A stretch of 64,000 nt of DNA from Podospora comata (lineage: Eukaryota; Ascomycota; Sordariomycetes; Sordariales; Podosporaceae), in contig CP071498.1 of NCBI GenBank assembly GCA_017354895.1, forward strand, positions 3,038,001 through 3,102,000. Direction: 5' to 3'. A program made the position numbers and the translations under genes. The notes beneath the pieces are model-generated. The model did not search any database. It worked only from the letters and a program-made list of their open reading frames with translations, and was not told the DNA's origin. Of the stretch, positions 29,671 to 40,843 are shown in pieces; the first letter of the stretch is position 1, and each line of letters begins with the position of its first letter.

Positions 29671-30070
29671 TGTCACGGTTTTGGGAGACAGTGGGGCCAC
29701 GAGGAAACAATCAGGGCTGGACCGGGCGATCGAGCGGGGCTCACGGTCCATGAGACGGAACGGACCAATAAGATGGGGACCGGGGACCGCGGCGGGGCTC
29801 ACAGTCCACGGTCCAGTATCGGCCAATCAGAGGTGGACCGAGGACCGTCTGTAAGTCAACGGTCCACAGTCCTAAGGTCTATATATACGGAGGAACTGGC
29901 CGGTGTAGATAGACAGTTCCGCAGTATGCAATTCAAGCTTGTATTCACGGTATCTAGTGTTTACATTGAGACATCTTGTTGTGCACTATTTAGCTGCACC
30001 GAACCACGATTATTCAGAAGTGCCTTCGACTAGTATCCCTTTCAGAGGTTCTGGATAGGGGTTCGTCACA
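29671..30070 (+). repeat. Solo LTR of a related family
   Basis: It starts TGTCACGGTTTTGGGAG and ends GGTTCGTCACA. The last 190 bases, including the TATATATA box and the AGTTCCGCAGTATGCAATTC segment, are nearly identical to the left LTR; the first 200 bases are unrelated and carry repeated GGACCG/GGTCCA strings. It therefore belongs to a sister family sharing the promoter/R-U5 end. Confidence 0.65.
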
Positions 30071-30332
30071 CTACTATCTTATTTATAGAGCATAGTTCCC
30101 CATACTTACCTTCTTTTGGTGCCACTTTAAACCGTTGTACCTCGCAGTTTAGGAACCCCAGTCTTCACGGTAATTGCCTCTACCTACCGGCAGAGTCCAA
30201 TCAACTGGCTGCCGGAGACATATCTTAGCAATAGATATATCTTAAATTATTCGCAGTTTGCTTGTCTTGAAAACTATAAGCTAATTTCAAACGCCGCAAT
30301 GACAGTTATTTTCGGATAATGCTGAAAATAAC

Positions 30333-30581
30333 ATGAACAGTAAGGAGGGTTGGGTGCGACTTGTTATTGCGACACCCCATAAGCGAGTCCGAAAACGGCA
30401 AAAAGTTTCCCTTGACCGTGAAGAACAGAGCTCTACCGGTGATCAAGATAAACGGTCAGCTACTATGGGCCATGAGCTGGGCACCCCAACGCCCCCAATA
30501 CCTACTGATACAGACAGTACTATCAATGACAACGGTGCCCTACCAGAAGTCATCGACCTGACTATGTTGGACGATGAATAA
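30333..30581 (+). CDS. Short basic ORF ending in a SUMO-interaction-like motif
   Basis: This is an 82-residue frame with a basic middle (PHKRVRKRQKVSLDREEQ, nuclear-localisation-like) and the ending PEVIDLTMLDDE. The VIDLT core followed by acidic residues is a textbook SUMO-interacting motif. The codon use and the two motifs suggest a real protein end rather than chance. It lies just right of the LTR nest, and an N-terminal part may have been lost or may lie in an unseen exon. No intact gene model is possible. Confidence 0.35.
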   Translation: MNSKEGWVRLVIATPHKRVRKRQKVSLDREEQSSTGDQDKRSATMGHELGTPTPPIPTDTDSTINDNGALPEVIDLTMLDDE

Positions 30582-31244
30582 GGTCAAGACACCAACCCTG
30601 ACTCGGAACACATATTAAGATGCCTTCGGGACCCTGGAGGAGAATCCTAGAAGGGTCCAAAGTTGCAGCAAGCTCTGGAGAACAGCTTCAAGTTCAAAGA
30701 GGGATTCTCATGCGCTTCATCCCAGCAACAAGGAAATCGCGGATATTTTATTTTGGGAAGGGACACTTCATAGCGTAGGGGAAAGGTATAAAAGAAGGAT
30801 GATCGAGATAGTTAGGATGACTTTCATTGTAGGCCGTAACATGAAGTTTGAATGAAAGAGAGTTGAATAGGTATCATCACGGATATTTATGACCTAGAAA
30901 GGCACGACACTTCCGGAAGAGAAGGTTAAAAGCTTTGGGCTGGCCAATCATGCAATAAAAACAAGACCATGGGGTGAGGAAAGGTGTAAATATATATGTT
31001 AATGTGAAGATGACCATTTGCGAGTCTGTCAGGATAACTCTGTAGCCAGGTACTCTGGACTGCGTACCAGATGATGTCGAGGGGCGATAGTTTGACGAAG
31101 AGGGATAGTTACTCTTTCTCTGTGACAACATTTTTATATTGTTCATAGCAAGCCTTCCTTTGTACGTTCATTAACATTTTGTTTATTGTGACTTTACAGT
31201 GTGTTCTTTTGTGAAAAAGCCCATCTATCTACCTTCAACGTTAT
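30582..31244. other. Intergenic, 3' of the NLR-like gene
   Basis: About 660 bp with no gene. A TATAAAAG string at about 30788 and repeated ATGA-rich sequence were seen but lead to nothing. Confidence 0.35.
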
Positions 31245-34200
31245 CTATCGAAGGAAATAAACGATATATCTGTCATATGTATTTTCATCTTCTGATGATA
31301 CATCCTCATGTGTCCCCCCAGCAATTTCAGCAAGATGTGATTTTGCTTCGATTCGCAGCGTGTTCCAGTGTGACGGCGGTGCACCCTGATCCAGTAGCAC
31401 CTGTGACAATTTGAACTTGGTTCGTGCTAGGTCTGGGATGGGTATAGGATGTTTACTGTTGTAAATTGTGAGGAGATGCTGGAGAATCTGTCTGTTGTTT
31501 TGGAAGAAGTTGTTAGCTCGAGATGCAAATACTCAAACCAGGCACGTTAGGACTCACTGTGCTGGTTCAAAGTTACCTAGCTTGTGATAGACCCAAGCCA
31601 AACGGTAGTAACAGCTCAGTGTCTTCGGATGCTTATCCCCCATTACATCAACATGTAGCTCCAAGGCCTCTAGAAGCAACTCAAGTGCACTTGGGAAATC
31701 TTCTTGGTAAGCGCGGACTGTTCCAAGAGCGGATGTAGCCCAGGCAGTTCTTTGCCAGACCGAGTTAGCACAGGTGAGATACCCTGGTGTTGTGAAGTTC
31801 CCAGTTCTGACTTACAAAGTGAATTGCTTCCTTAATTTCTGCTCGCGAGCTTTTATGATGTCCAGAGATTTCTCAAAACAAGATGCCGCAGTGTTCAGAT
31901 CATCCACCAACAGCCAGCACCTTCCCACGTTGAGATAGTTGAGCGCCAAGCCATGGATCTGGTCGTCTTTGTAATCTGAGTGTACATGTAGTCGAATCTC
32001 GAGGGCTCGATCATGCATCTCGATGGCCCCTTTGGGGTCCTCCCACGCCATAGCAACTCCAACATTCATAAAGCCGTTGGCACGGTTGGGATGATGGGGA
32101 TCCAAGAGACCCTCTTTGACGGCATCCTCGCGAATGTTCAAGGCTTTACGAGCTAGGTCAATCATGCTGATGTCGGATGTGGCTTCTGTGTGGTAGAACT
32201 GCTGAACTGTGTAGAGGTCGGAGAGGAAAGCCGCTGGGATGGTGCTTGGAACTCCCGCCTGTGTGTGTTCTCTCGAGATGATCTCCTCGTAGCCCTCCAG
32301 ACAGCTATCGATGAGAGTTTTGCTGATATCGAACCTCCCTCGCTCACACATGTACCTGTGTAGAAGATTAGGTGTGAGTAAGACATTCTCCTTTCATTTG
32401 ATTTCTTCAGAATCTTGGTGGTCTTACCAGGCGCATGAGTAGATTAGGTCGATGAACTCGAAGGATGATCTGAGGGGGATTGCATCAACAGTCTTCAGAT
32501 GGATGTACTGTTGATGCAGCGTCAGGACGTGAGGCTGAAACTTCTCACACACCTCCCAGTATTCCACCATGTGATCTCGTGAGAAATGGTGCAAGGGAAA
32601 GGCCTGACGCAGAAGGTGAACTGCATTGTCGAACGCCATCTGATGATCAGGACACATCCTGAGTGCACAATCTCGAACGAGCCGATGTATGTTGATGCGT
32701 TTGCAGTCGTCTCCGATGCCCTTGCTGGCGGTACCGATAAACGAAGACTTTCTTAGTCGAGAAAGAATAACACGAAGCTTTGCTTCATTTTCAAAGCATG
32801 CCACTTTCGGGTCTTTGGATAACAATAACTGCTCGGGAATATTATCAGGGTCGAAAAAGGCAATCGTCCCCAGGCCTAGCCGATATTGCTTGTCCAGTTT
32901 CATGATGTGAGTTTCTATGGCTGCACCAGCACTGTCCTGATACCAGGGACTGTCTGGTTTGATATTCTGGAACAGTTCATCCCCAAACTCGATCTTGAGA
33001 AGCTCATGCATCTGTGACAGAGGCACAGGCTCTGGCTCGGATTCAATGACTGTGACCATCTGGTCCAAGAAGAGAGGATACAGTCCCAGCTTGCTTGCCA
33101 AGTCTCCAGCTGTGTTTTCATCGAGACCTTGGATACGCCGAGTCGACAAGCGTTTTCTGATGAACTCGGCTCCCTCTGGAAGTGAAAATGCTTCCACGCA
33201 ATCACTATCAGTTGGACTGGTTATGACCGCAGCTAACCCGTGTATCATGTCTCTGCTGGTTATGAGGACAGAGCCTCCGTTGAAAGCAGACCAATATGGG
33301 TTCAGAACCTGGGAACTGTCGACATTGTCCAGAATAAGGAGCCAGGACGCATCATGCGGTTTTTCCAGCCATGAGCGAGCCAACCCCACCAACTTGTCGC
33401 GATCCTCAATAACCGTCGAACTAGCAAGACCAAGGTCACGAGCGATGCCGACCAAGCCCTGTTCCAGCTTCTCGACACTGTCGGCGGAGATCCAAAAGAT
33501 GTGAGTGAAGTTGCCATCCTCCTTTTGCCGGTATGCGAACTCAATTGCTGTATGGGTTTTGCCAATCCCGGGAAGCCCGTGTACACAAAATGCGCGACCT
33601 GAAGAGCCCTCGTCGGGTGGCGTCAGACAGGCACTGATCTTGCACAGAAGGTCTTCTCTCCCAACAAAGCAAGGGTTGCGAGGATATGGCACAATGAATG
33701 ACCTTGGCTTGGTGTTGGTTTCCGCATTAGGTCGACATGATGTGCCAAAGGTGAGTTGTCTTTGCATGCCATGAATCTCCATGATTATATCTCTTGTAGC
33801 GGAAACCTCGTGGGCTGTGTGCTCGACGACTAGGCTCACACGATTGAGCTTCTCCCCAGTAACACCATGATGGGCAATGGCTTGTTGTGTGGTGCTGACA
33901 CATATCTCTCTCGTCGACAAGGCAAGAGCGGTCTGGATGGTTGCATGTAAACTAGACACGCATCCGAACAGGTTTCTTACTCTATCTGTCGACCTATCGA
34001 GGTCACTCTTGATGTGTTCAGAACCAAAGGTAAACCTGACACCTGACCATATCCTCCTCCACCCTCTCATGTGTTTTTGGTGCTTCTGAAGGGTCTTCTC
34101 GAGCTCTTTTGCTGAGTCTAGATGCTCGTCCAACGCTTTTTGGTCGATGTTGAAAGACTGGATGCGCGCATCGTCAATTTCCGAGATCTCTTTTTTCAGA

Positions 34201-34379
34201 CTGTCCAGCTGGTTGATGATATTAACAAGTGACTGTAAGTCCCGAGCGGTTTGTTTGTATTGCTTGTCGTCTTTCTTGAGGGCCGAAGCGCAGTGGAATG
34301 CACTGTTTGCTGCCTCGCCGAGCTTGGCTAAAACACCAACCAATGTGAAGGAAGAAGCAACGATCGAGAGTGGGTCCAT
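31245..34379 (-). CDS. NLR-like protein: HeLo-like N-domain, NB-ARC, TPR
   Basis: Four exons (34379-32428, 32355-31816, 31749-31558, 31491-31245) give 976 residues. Introns are 72, 66 and 66 bp with GTAAGA/GTAAGT/GTGAGT donors. The ATG at 34379 is chosen because it gives the family start MDPLSIVASSFTLVGVLAKL. Residues 1-190 are helical (fungal HeLo-like N domain). The NB-ARC follows: FVGRED, P-loop VHGLPGIGKTHTAIEF, Walker B WLLILDNVD and GGSVLITSRD. A winged-helix-like part (FFDPDNIPEQLLL, HRLVRDCAL) comes next, then TPRs over the last 300 residues (NRANGFMNVGVAMAWEDPKG, LALNYLNVGRCWLLVDDLNT, YYRLAWVYHKLGNF). It is a cytosolic STAND switch protein of the group that governs nonself recognition and cell death in fungi; the ligand is unknown. 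Confidence 0.85.
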
Positions 34380-35343
34380 TAAAGGTGTGTCAAAAGAATC
34401 GTTAAAGTTGGGTAGGTACGGTAGGCAGGTATGGTTTAAATGAGAGCTCCACACGTGCCGTGTTGGGATGCTGTGGTGCGTCAAATTGTAAGACCAAGGA
34501 AGGTGAGAATGTCTGGTGGAATAATCGGAAACAATAATGCCGTACTAGCCGCTGAGAGGCAAAAAAAGAGATGAACAGTAAAATTACATAATGTATCTGA
34601 CGAAAAGTCGTGGCTTTAATTCATCCATCAAGGGCCACGGAACCTCATTATCCTCAGCATCGAATCCACGACAGCGTCCTCTTTCTCGCCCGGTTGATAT
34701 GTACCCATTTGACCCCATCACGCGCAACTGGAAAATATGCCACGACAGACTTGAACAAACAGTCATCAAGACCAGTCATTGCTTACGGCCAGTTGTTTGG
34801 AGGTGTCTCGAGCCTTGTTTGTATAGGTCAGGCCGCGTTGGGCATCAAATCCCATCTGCGAACAGGAGCCAAGACCCTCTCCGCCGCGACACTTTGCTGC
34901 ATAATAAAGTGAGGGGCTTGGGTGCACACGGCAGAATTGTGAAGGAGGGGGGTGAAGTGCTACGATTCGGTATAAGAGTCCAACTCAGCACTGTGATCCA
35001 GGTCGGACAACGGATGCTCCACACCACCACGGGGGGATGAGGTGGGAGTTCTCTGCAAGCTTGCAATCCAGTTGTACCAGTCTAAGGGGGACACAAACAA
35101 GTGGTAGAGGGGGAATAAATGGCGCACGGCAGGCCGTGGTGCGGGGAAGAGGTATCTCAGCGTACCGACTCCAGAAGAGACACTTGGCTCGGCTCCGTCG
35201 AAAGATAAAGTCAATGCCCTTCTTTTCCAGATTTCCGGCAAATGGGACGTTCGGCTTCCCAGGCTCATCAGGACCAAAGAGTGCTTTGAATGATGAATGA
35301 AGGATCCGTCCTCTAGTATCCCTGCGCCAAATCTTTGTTAACG
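34380..35343. other. Divergent intergenic region
   Basis: The 964 bp between the NLR-like gene (minus) and the 110-residue gene (plus). No coding sequence is supported. Confidence 0.4.
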
Positions 35344-35743
35344 ATGTCACCTCCTATTTCTTCTGACGGCAGTGCAGAACGACATGCCATAGCCTGGGAC
35401 ACCCAAAATGGTACCTCAGACCCAAATGAACCATTGTACCAACCATGGCGAGAGTTTTGGCCTCCTCGAAACGTTGGAGATCTCTCAGAGGCCGAAATTA
35501 GAGCTAAGCCATGGCTCACCTGGAAGCGAGACAAGACCAAGCCCAATGATAAGCCGTGGTATTTTTGGGTGAATGTCTTCGAGGGCGATGTCGATGAGCC
35601 CTGCAAAGGCGAATATTGCAAAAAGTGTAACGGGGAGGGATGTGTAAGTCTTGCAGTGGTACCTGGTATCTTGCCACTAAGAATTCATTGGGCTAATGTC
35701 GCTGCGATAGAGCACCGGTTCCACAGTGGCGGAGGGAGGCTAG
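35344..35743 (+). CDS. Small hypothetical protein with cysteine cluster
   Basis: Exons 35344-35643 and 35711-35743 give 110 residues. The intron 35644-35710 (GTAAGT, branch GGCTAATG, acceptor GATAG) is 67 bp. The protein is rich in Trp and Pro (QPWREFWPPRNVGDLSEAEI, KPWLTWKRDK, KPWYFWVNVFEGD) and ends with DEPCKGEYCKKCNGEGCSTG, four closely spaced cysteines that could bind a metal. No signal peptide is present. The family is unknown to me; good splice sites and composition argue that it is real. Confidence 0.5.
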
Positions 35744-36037
35744 GCCGGCCAAGTGTGATCAGGGTGTTCGTTTGGGTAGGTAGTTGTGGCTTTGCTGCTC
35801 GAGAGAAGGATGATTGATGGCTGTCGAAAAATGAATAAACAGCCTTTTGCACAACTGAAGAACCATCAGAGGCCTCGCATAAATAAGGGGATGGACGTAC
35901 AAATTCTAGGTTTAATTTGGAATATCAGTAGAACACAAAAGCTCTCACCTCGACGCTCTCTCGCTGTTTTTGTGTCTCACCACTTGCGCTCCCCGCCTTG
36001 ACATATGGGAACGAGACATGAGGCGCGTCTAGACGAG

Positions 36038-37084
36038 TTAGGAATGAACCAGGCAATGCTCAAGGAGGCAACACATACACTGCGCAATGTTAGGGTCGGT
36101 CGTGGAACCGGAGTCAAAGCATTTGATCATCCATGCTTCATCCTCCCTCTGTCCATCCACGTAATAAAAACGATGATTGGGATTCGGCCAGAAATTCAGC
36201 GTTTCACCCACAAAGTCTGGAAAGACAATATCCGTTGGAACCATGTCCTCGGTCTTCACTGTGCGATAGTCGCAGACAGCCAGTGGCGAACTGTATACAG
36301 GACCTCGCAGTGGTTTCCAAACACTAGTACCAAATGGTCAGATGAATGCGATATGGCATTGTCCCATCAGGTAATGACTTACTTGATGATTTGGAAACGT
36401 TTTTTGGCATATTTCTCAGCGAAATCTGGGTGGAAAAGTCTTAGACGTCGCATTGCGGCAGCTGCGGTCTGATCTACAGACATTTGTCTAGTCAATATTT
36501 TGCTCTCAGGAGCTCTGGAAGACAAACACACCTGCATGGACAACGCCAAATGGCTGAGCCTTTCCGGGAGCACCACGGGAACCCACCGGAAGTGTCGGAT
36601 CCTTGCGACGCACTTGGAAATCGAAAGGAAGGATCTCGGTCGCACCAGTGTATTGTTTGAGGAACACCTGTACCTCCTGGTAATAACGGGTCACAACAAG
36701 ATCAGTGTTGGTGAAGTCGTGATATTCCAATGAAGTGTGGATATCTTGAAGACAAAATCCATGCTTGTCTAACGAAAACAACCGTTCGTGCCCCCGAACA
36801 TCCGCAACCGCGATTGTCTTCCGTGTGTAAGAGACGTTGGTCTGCTTTATTTTCGGCCCCCACGCCGGGTCTATTGGCACATTCATGAAGTAGGGCTTCT
36901 GTTTGTCGTAGAGAGGGTCTGGTTTCATGTAGAACACTGACGCTTGGTAACACTTGGCGCTCTCGAGTTCGGATGTTGTTTCTGCTTGGTTGGCGAGCTG
37001 CGAGAATGGCTCAACTATACTTTGCTGGCATTTTGTTGGGATTGGCGGTGCCACGTAATCGCCTAGACTGGAGGTGCTGTCCAT
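36038..37084 (-). CDS. AsaB / GA4-desaturase-like oxidoreductase
   Basis: Three exons (37084-36532, 36473-36383, 36323-36038; introns 58 and 59 bp) give 309 residues. The first exon reads PIPTKCQQS..., then SVFYMKPDPLYDKQKPYFMN and VADVRGHERLFSLDKHGF. FDFQVRRKDP and FGVVHADQTAAAAMRRLRL follow, then IINVWKPLRGPV and RFYYVDGQREDEAWMIKCFD. These blocks and their order match the fungal AsaB/GA4 desaturase-type family, with the conserved VHxDQT and INVWRP motifs. Such enzymes act in secondary metabolism or small-molecule oxidation. The usual C-terminal block after KCFDS (HTAFxDP, ...RESIEVRxLVF) is missing; the frame ends in an unrelated cysteine-rich tail, so the gene is either truncated or has one more intron than I modelled. 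Confidence 0.72.
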
Positions 37085-37854
37085 GGTGCCCAAATAGCCA
37101 CCTTAGTGGAATGAGAGTCGGGGAAGCCACTGTAGAAAAATGTTGAGGGAGCGATGAAAGTTTTCATGCTAAGGGCTATATAGTAGGTCGGCATGTAGAT
37201 AAGGTACGTAGAATGCAAGCCACTCTGTCCAACAAAAAGGTTTTGCCTTCCAGGTGCTCTTTAACAGTACCTGAAGGTACCTGCAATGCAATGGAAGTGT
37301 CCAATCTTCTTGGCATTGGGTGGGTCGAGGGGCAATCGTGTTTGGAAATTAGTGGTTTCCTGTAAGCGCCCAGCTATCTGTTGGCTAAATTTACCATGCA
37401 TTCCACTGCTCGGGTCACGCTGCAGCAGAACGTTGAGCTCAAACTGGTAGATATCCCTGTGGTAGTTGTGTGATCATCTGATATTCATGCATAGGCCAAG
37501 GTGTTGCTGCCGAATGCGTCTTCCTGCATGATATATGGTTTGATGGCTGAACCAGGCTCAAGTAAGCCATTTTTCACGCATGTCAAGAGACATGCAGTGG
37601 TCTGAAGAAATTTCTCCCTTCATGGCATGGAGGCGCATAAACAGAAGTGCTGATTGAGTTGGACCGGCATTTCCACGGATCACGGATAAGGAATGTATGT
37701 GTACCTCGCCGTCCCTGTGCTCACTCCTGACACGGTTTCATATACCAATGTAGGGAACGTCAGCGGTAACATATCCACAAACCTAGCTAATTTTACTTCA
37801 ATACCGGGTTTGCAAGATATGTTTATATACTTCTGGTTTCTTACTCAGGCGGGA
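37085..37854. other. Divergent intergenic region
   Basis: The 770 bp between the AsaB-like gene (minus) and the amidase gene (plus). It holds both promoters; nothing else is recognised. A shared control region is possible. Confidence 0.4.
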
Positions 37855-40368
37855 ATGATGGCTCAATCTTCTTCCGGTCATCGTCACTTACACAGTTGGC
37901 ATTCGATCTCAACGGCCCGACCAGTCTTCATTCTTCTTATACAGTTCTGGACTCTCCTTTTTGCTAGTTCAGCATTTGCAATGACTCAGCACATTTCGAC
38001 TACGGTCAGAATTAATGGTGTCGCATACTACATGCCCCCGTTGTCGGCTGTGAGTTTACACCACACGCCACTGGATGTGTGAGGGACGGGTAACGTGGCT
38101 TGGTACTGATGTTATGCTCCTGCCGCAGGCTAACCTGGGCCCTGTCGGAAGTGGCCAGATCGTTGAGCCATGTACCTTATTATTCATTAACGAGACAATG
38201 TCCACGGCCTCGGATATCGAAGCAACTTTACACAGGTTCGACGTGGTTGACGATGTCTGGTCTAGGGACTTTGCCAACTGCATCATCATCCAAACCAGGT
38301 TTGAGAAATATGGCAGGGCTGCGGTCAAAACACTCAAAAAGATGCTGTCAAAAGTGTCAGGTGTGGAGAAAATACATGTCTTGAACATCCAAAACCTATC
38401 AGATGCCCTGCCGGAAGGGCCATACTTTTTGAATCATGGCCGGCTACACCAAGCATTCCGACTTTATGCGGATGTAAACGGTGCTTTCATAGTTTCGACA
38501 GTTCCATCTGATGATCACGGGACGTATGTATTATGCCTTTTCCTATCTTGCTTGGATTAGAGTACCTTATCGACCATCCATCTAACCTACAGCAATGCCT
38601 AGGTTTCGATCTCTTGATTGCTCTGCTTACGGCGAGCAACATCCTTCTGCACTCACTATCGCCGTGCCTTCACGCCTCTACTTCAAACGTACCAAGGAGA
38701 AACCCTACGCTGGTTTACGCCTGGCAATCAAGGACAACATTGACCTAAAAGGACTCAAAACAGGGGCTTCGTCGCGAGCATATACGTCCCTTTATCCGCC
38801 GCGAAATCATAGCGCTGAAATCGTACAACGGCTTCTTGAACTTGGGTTTGTCATTGTCGGCAAGGCAAAAACCACGCAGTTTGCAGATAGCGAATGGCCC
38901 ACCAGCGACTGGGTAGATTACCATGCCCCTTTCAACCCGAGAGGAGACGGTTACCTTACAACTAGTGGGAGCAGCGCCGGCAGTGCTGCAGCGGTAGCTA
39001 GTTATCCATGGCTAGACTTTGCTCTTGGGACTGACTGTGAGTCAACCTTGGGCGTTCATCGGGAAGAGTGGCTAGCGGAGTGCGCTTCTGACAATACCAG
39101 CATTAGGAAGCATTCGAGCACCGGCAGCTGCTCAAGAGATATTCGGAATGCGATCTTCACTTGGGGCGGCTAGCTTCCAAGGTATCATACCGTACAGCCC
39201 GTCAGTTGGAACTCTACAAAACCAAGACTTGAACATGAACTTCAGGCTGATACAACATAGTCAGTTTGACACGGTCGGCGGATTTGCCAGAACTGCTCGA
39301 GAGTTTAGGGTGCTTGCTGAGGCCCTGTATGGCAAACCCACCCAGACTGAAACTGTGGAAAACAAAGTCAGTTCAAATTCAACGTTTGTAGTCGGGGTGG
39401 ATGATCAAAGCCATTAACCAACCTTGGAGCACAGAAGCCAACCAAGATACTCTACCCAACTGATTACTGGTCACTGCGACACAACCTAACTCAAGATGTA
39501 TTCAACGCCGCTATCACCAAAATCGAAAGCTTTTTGGGCATGAGCCGGACAGAGATCAGCCTTGAGAAGACATGGCAGCAACATCGTCCTTCCAACATCA
39601 CCGAATCTCTCAGCGACTACATGAAACACGTTTTCGAATGGGGCGCAAACCCAGACCAGTGGACAGGCCATTTCAAAGACTTTTTACCGGAATACGAGGA
39701 ACGTTTCGGGAAGCCACCGGTATTGAATCCTCAACTACGTTTCAAGGTGTACGTGTCTCCTCTCAGACAAAAGCCTTGGCTACCAGTCATCTCCAATGGC
39801 CAAACAACTTGATAAAGGCCATGTCTAGCGATGATTTGACTAACCAACTTGCAATCCCAGGGAGTACTTACCCACAGTGACACCCGATCAACAAGCCGAA
39901 GCCCTTCGGCGTCTCAAGGTCTATCAGGACTGGTTTTACAAGCACGTGATGCCACCAGCCGATATAACCGGACACTCCAGCACGGTTATGGTGCTTCCCT
40001 GGACAGATGGAATACCAGACTACCGCGACAGATATCGTAATGGACCTCAGAAGTTCACAGGCATCGGGTTCTTCTTTTACAGTATTGGAACCTATGCGGA
40101 GGCGCCAGAAATTATTATCCCAGGTAAGAAAACGGTATTGGTAGAGATCCCCCCTTTCATCGGCTTACTGACTTCGTTTCAAGCTGGCACAACGCCATAC
40201 GTGTCAAAGTACACTGGAAAAACCGAGAGACTGCCTGCAGCTTTGGGGATTGTAGGCGCAAAGGGAAGTGATGTCTCTCTTGCTCGACTGGTTAGCGACA
40301 TATTCGACGGAGCTACAGTGCAATATCCCCAAGAAAGGTCGCAAAAGCCGTTATCGCCGCGTTTATGA
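37855..40368 (+). CDS. Amidase-signature enzyme with N-terminal extension
   Basis: Eight exons (37855-38049, 38129-38523, 38603-39036, 39101-39200, 39261-39387, 39435-39748, 39861-40123, 40184-40368) give 670 residues; every junction keeps frame. Near the front a hydrophobic segment ([18 protein letters not shown]) suggests secretion or a membrane anchor. About 170 residues of unknown domain follow, then the amidase domain: [13 protein letters not shown] (catalytic Lys), [13 protein letters not shown] (cis-Ser) and, after removing the intron at 39037, [13 protein letters not shown] (nucleophile Ser). The triad is complete. [14 protein letters not shown] is restored by splicing at 39201-39260. 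It hydrolyses an amide of unknown nature. It is divergent from the AsaB-like gene and convergent with the AA9 gene. Confidence 0.82.
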
Positions 40369-40843
40369 CAATGTACCATGGGCTAAGAACGGCTCAACAA
40401 TGGCGACACTATCGGAGAGCAGCCAGGTTTTTAGATCTACGGTTTGCCTCTTGATGAGAAACATATCATATCCCATCATACCAGATCACCCCTCAACTCA
40501 GTGATACTTGCTTTGAGCATCCGTTACAGGTCAGCCAGGACCTGATGGGTCGACATCGTGGCCTTGTGTTCTAAAGAAATGTCATGCCACGAACTTCCAT
40601 TGATCTATGCATGCCTGCTGGAATTGGGACGATTGTCAAAACTCAATTTCATCGGGTTTGTGAAAGTGAGCCAAAGAGGGCTATGCAAAAAAGGGTAGAT
40701 CTCCAGATCAATGCTAGAATATATGTACCAAGAAGTGAAACGTCATCAACCTAATCCACTGTCGCCATTGTTCCTTGAGTCGGTATTCAATGACAACCAA
40801 CTTTCCATCACCTTGAATCACAACACTATCATCAATTCACCAA
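40369..40843. other. Intergenic, convergent 3' ends
   Basis: The 475 bp between the ends of the amidase and AA9 genes; no gene seen. Confidence 0.4.

Larger units (their letters stand above)
26984..30070 (+). mobile_element. Nested Ty1/copia-type LTR retrotransposon remnants
   Basis: The region comprises a left LTR (26984-27962), a piece of copia pol (RNase H, to 28342), a polypurine tract, a second LTR start (28375), an inverted third LTR part (29060-29669) and a related solo LTR (29671-30070). No gag, protease, integrase or reverse transcriptase is left, so none of these pieces can move by itself. Clear target-site duplications were not found, in keeping with nested and recombined copies. 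Confidence 0.82.
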
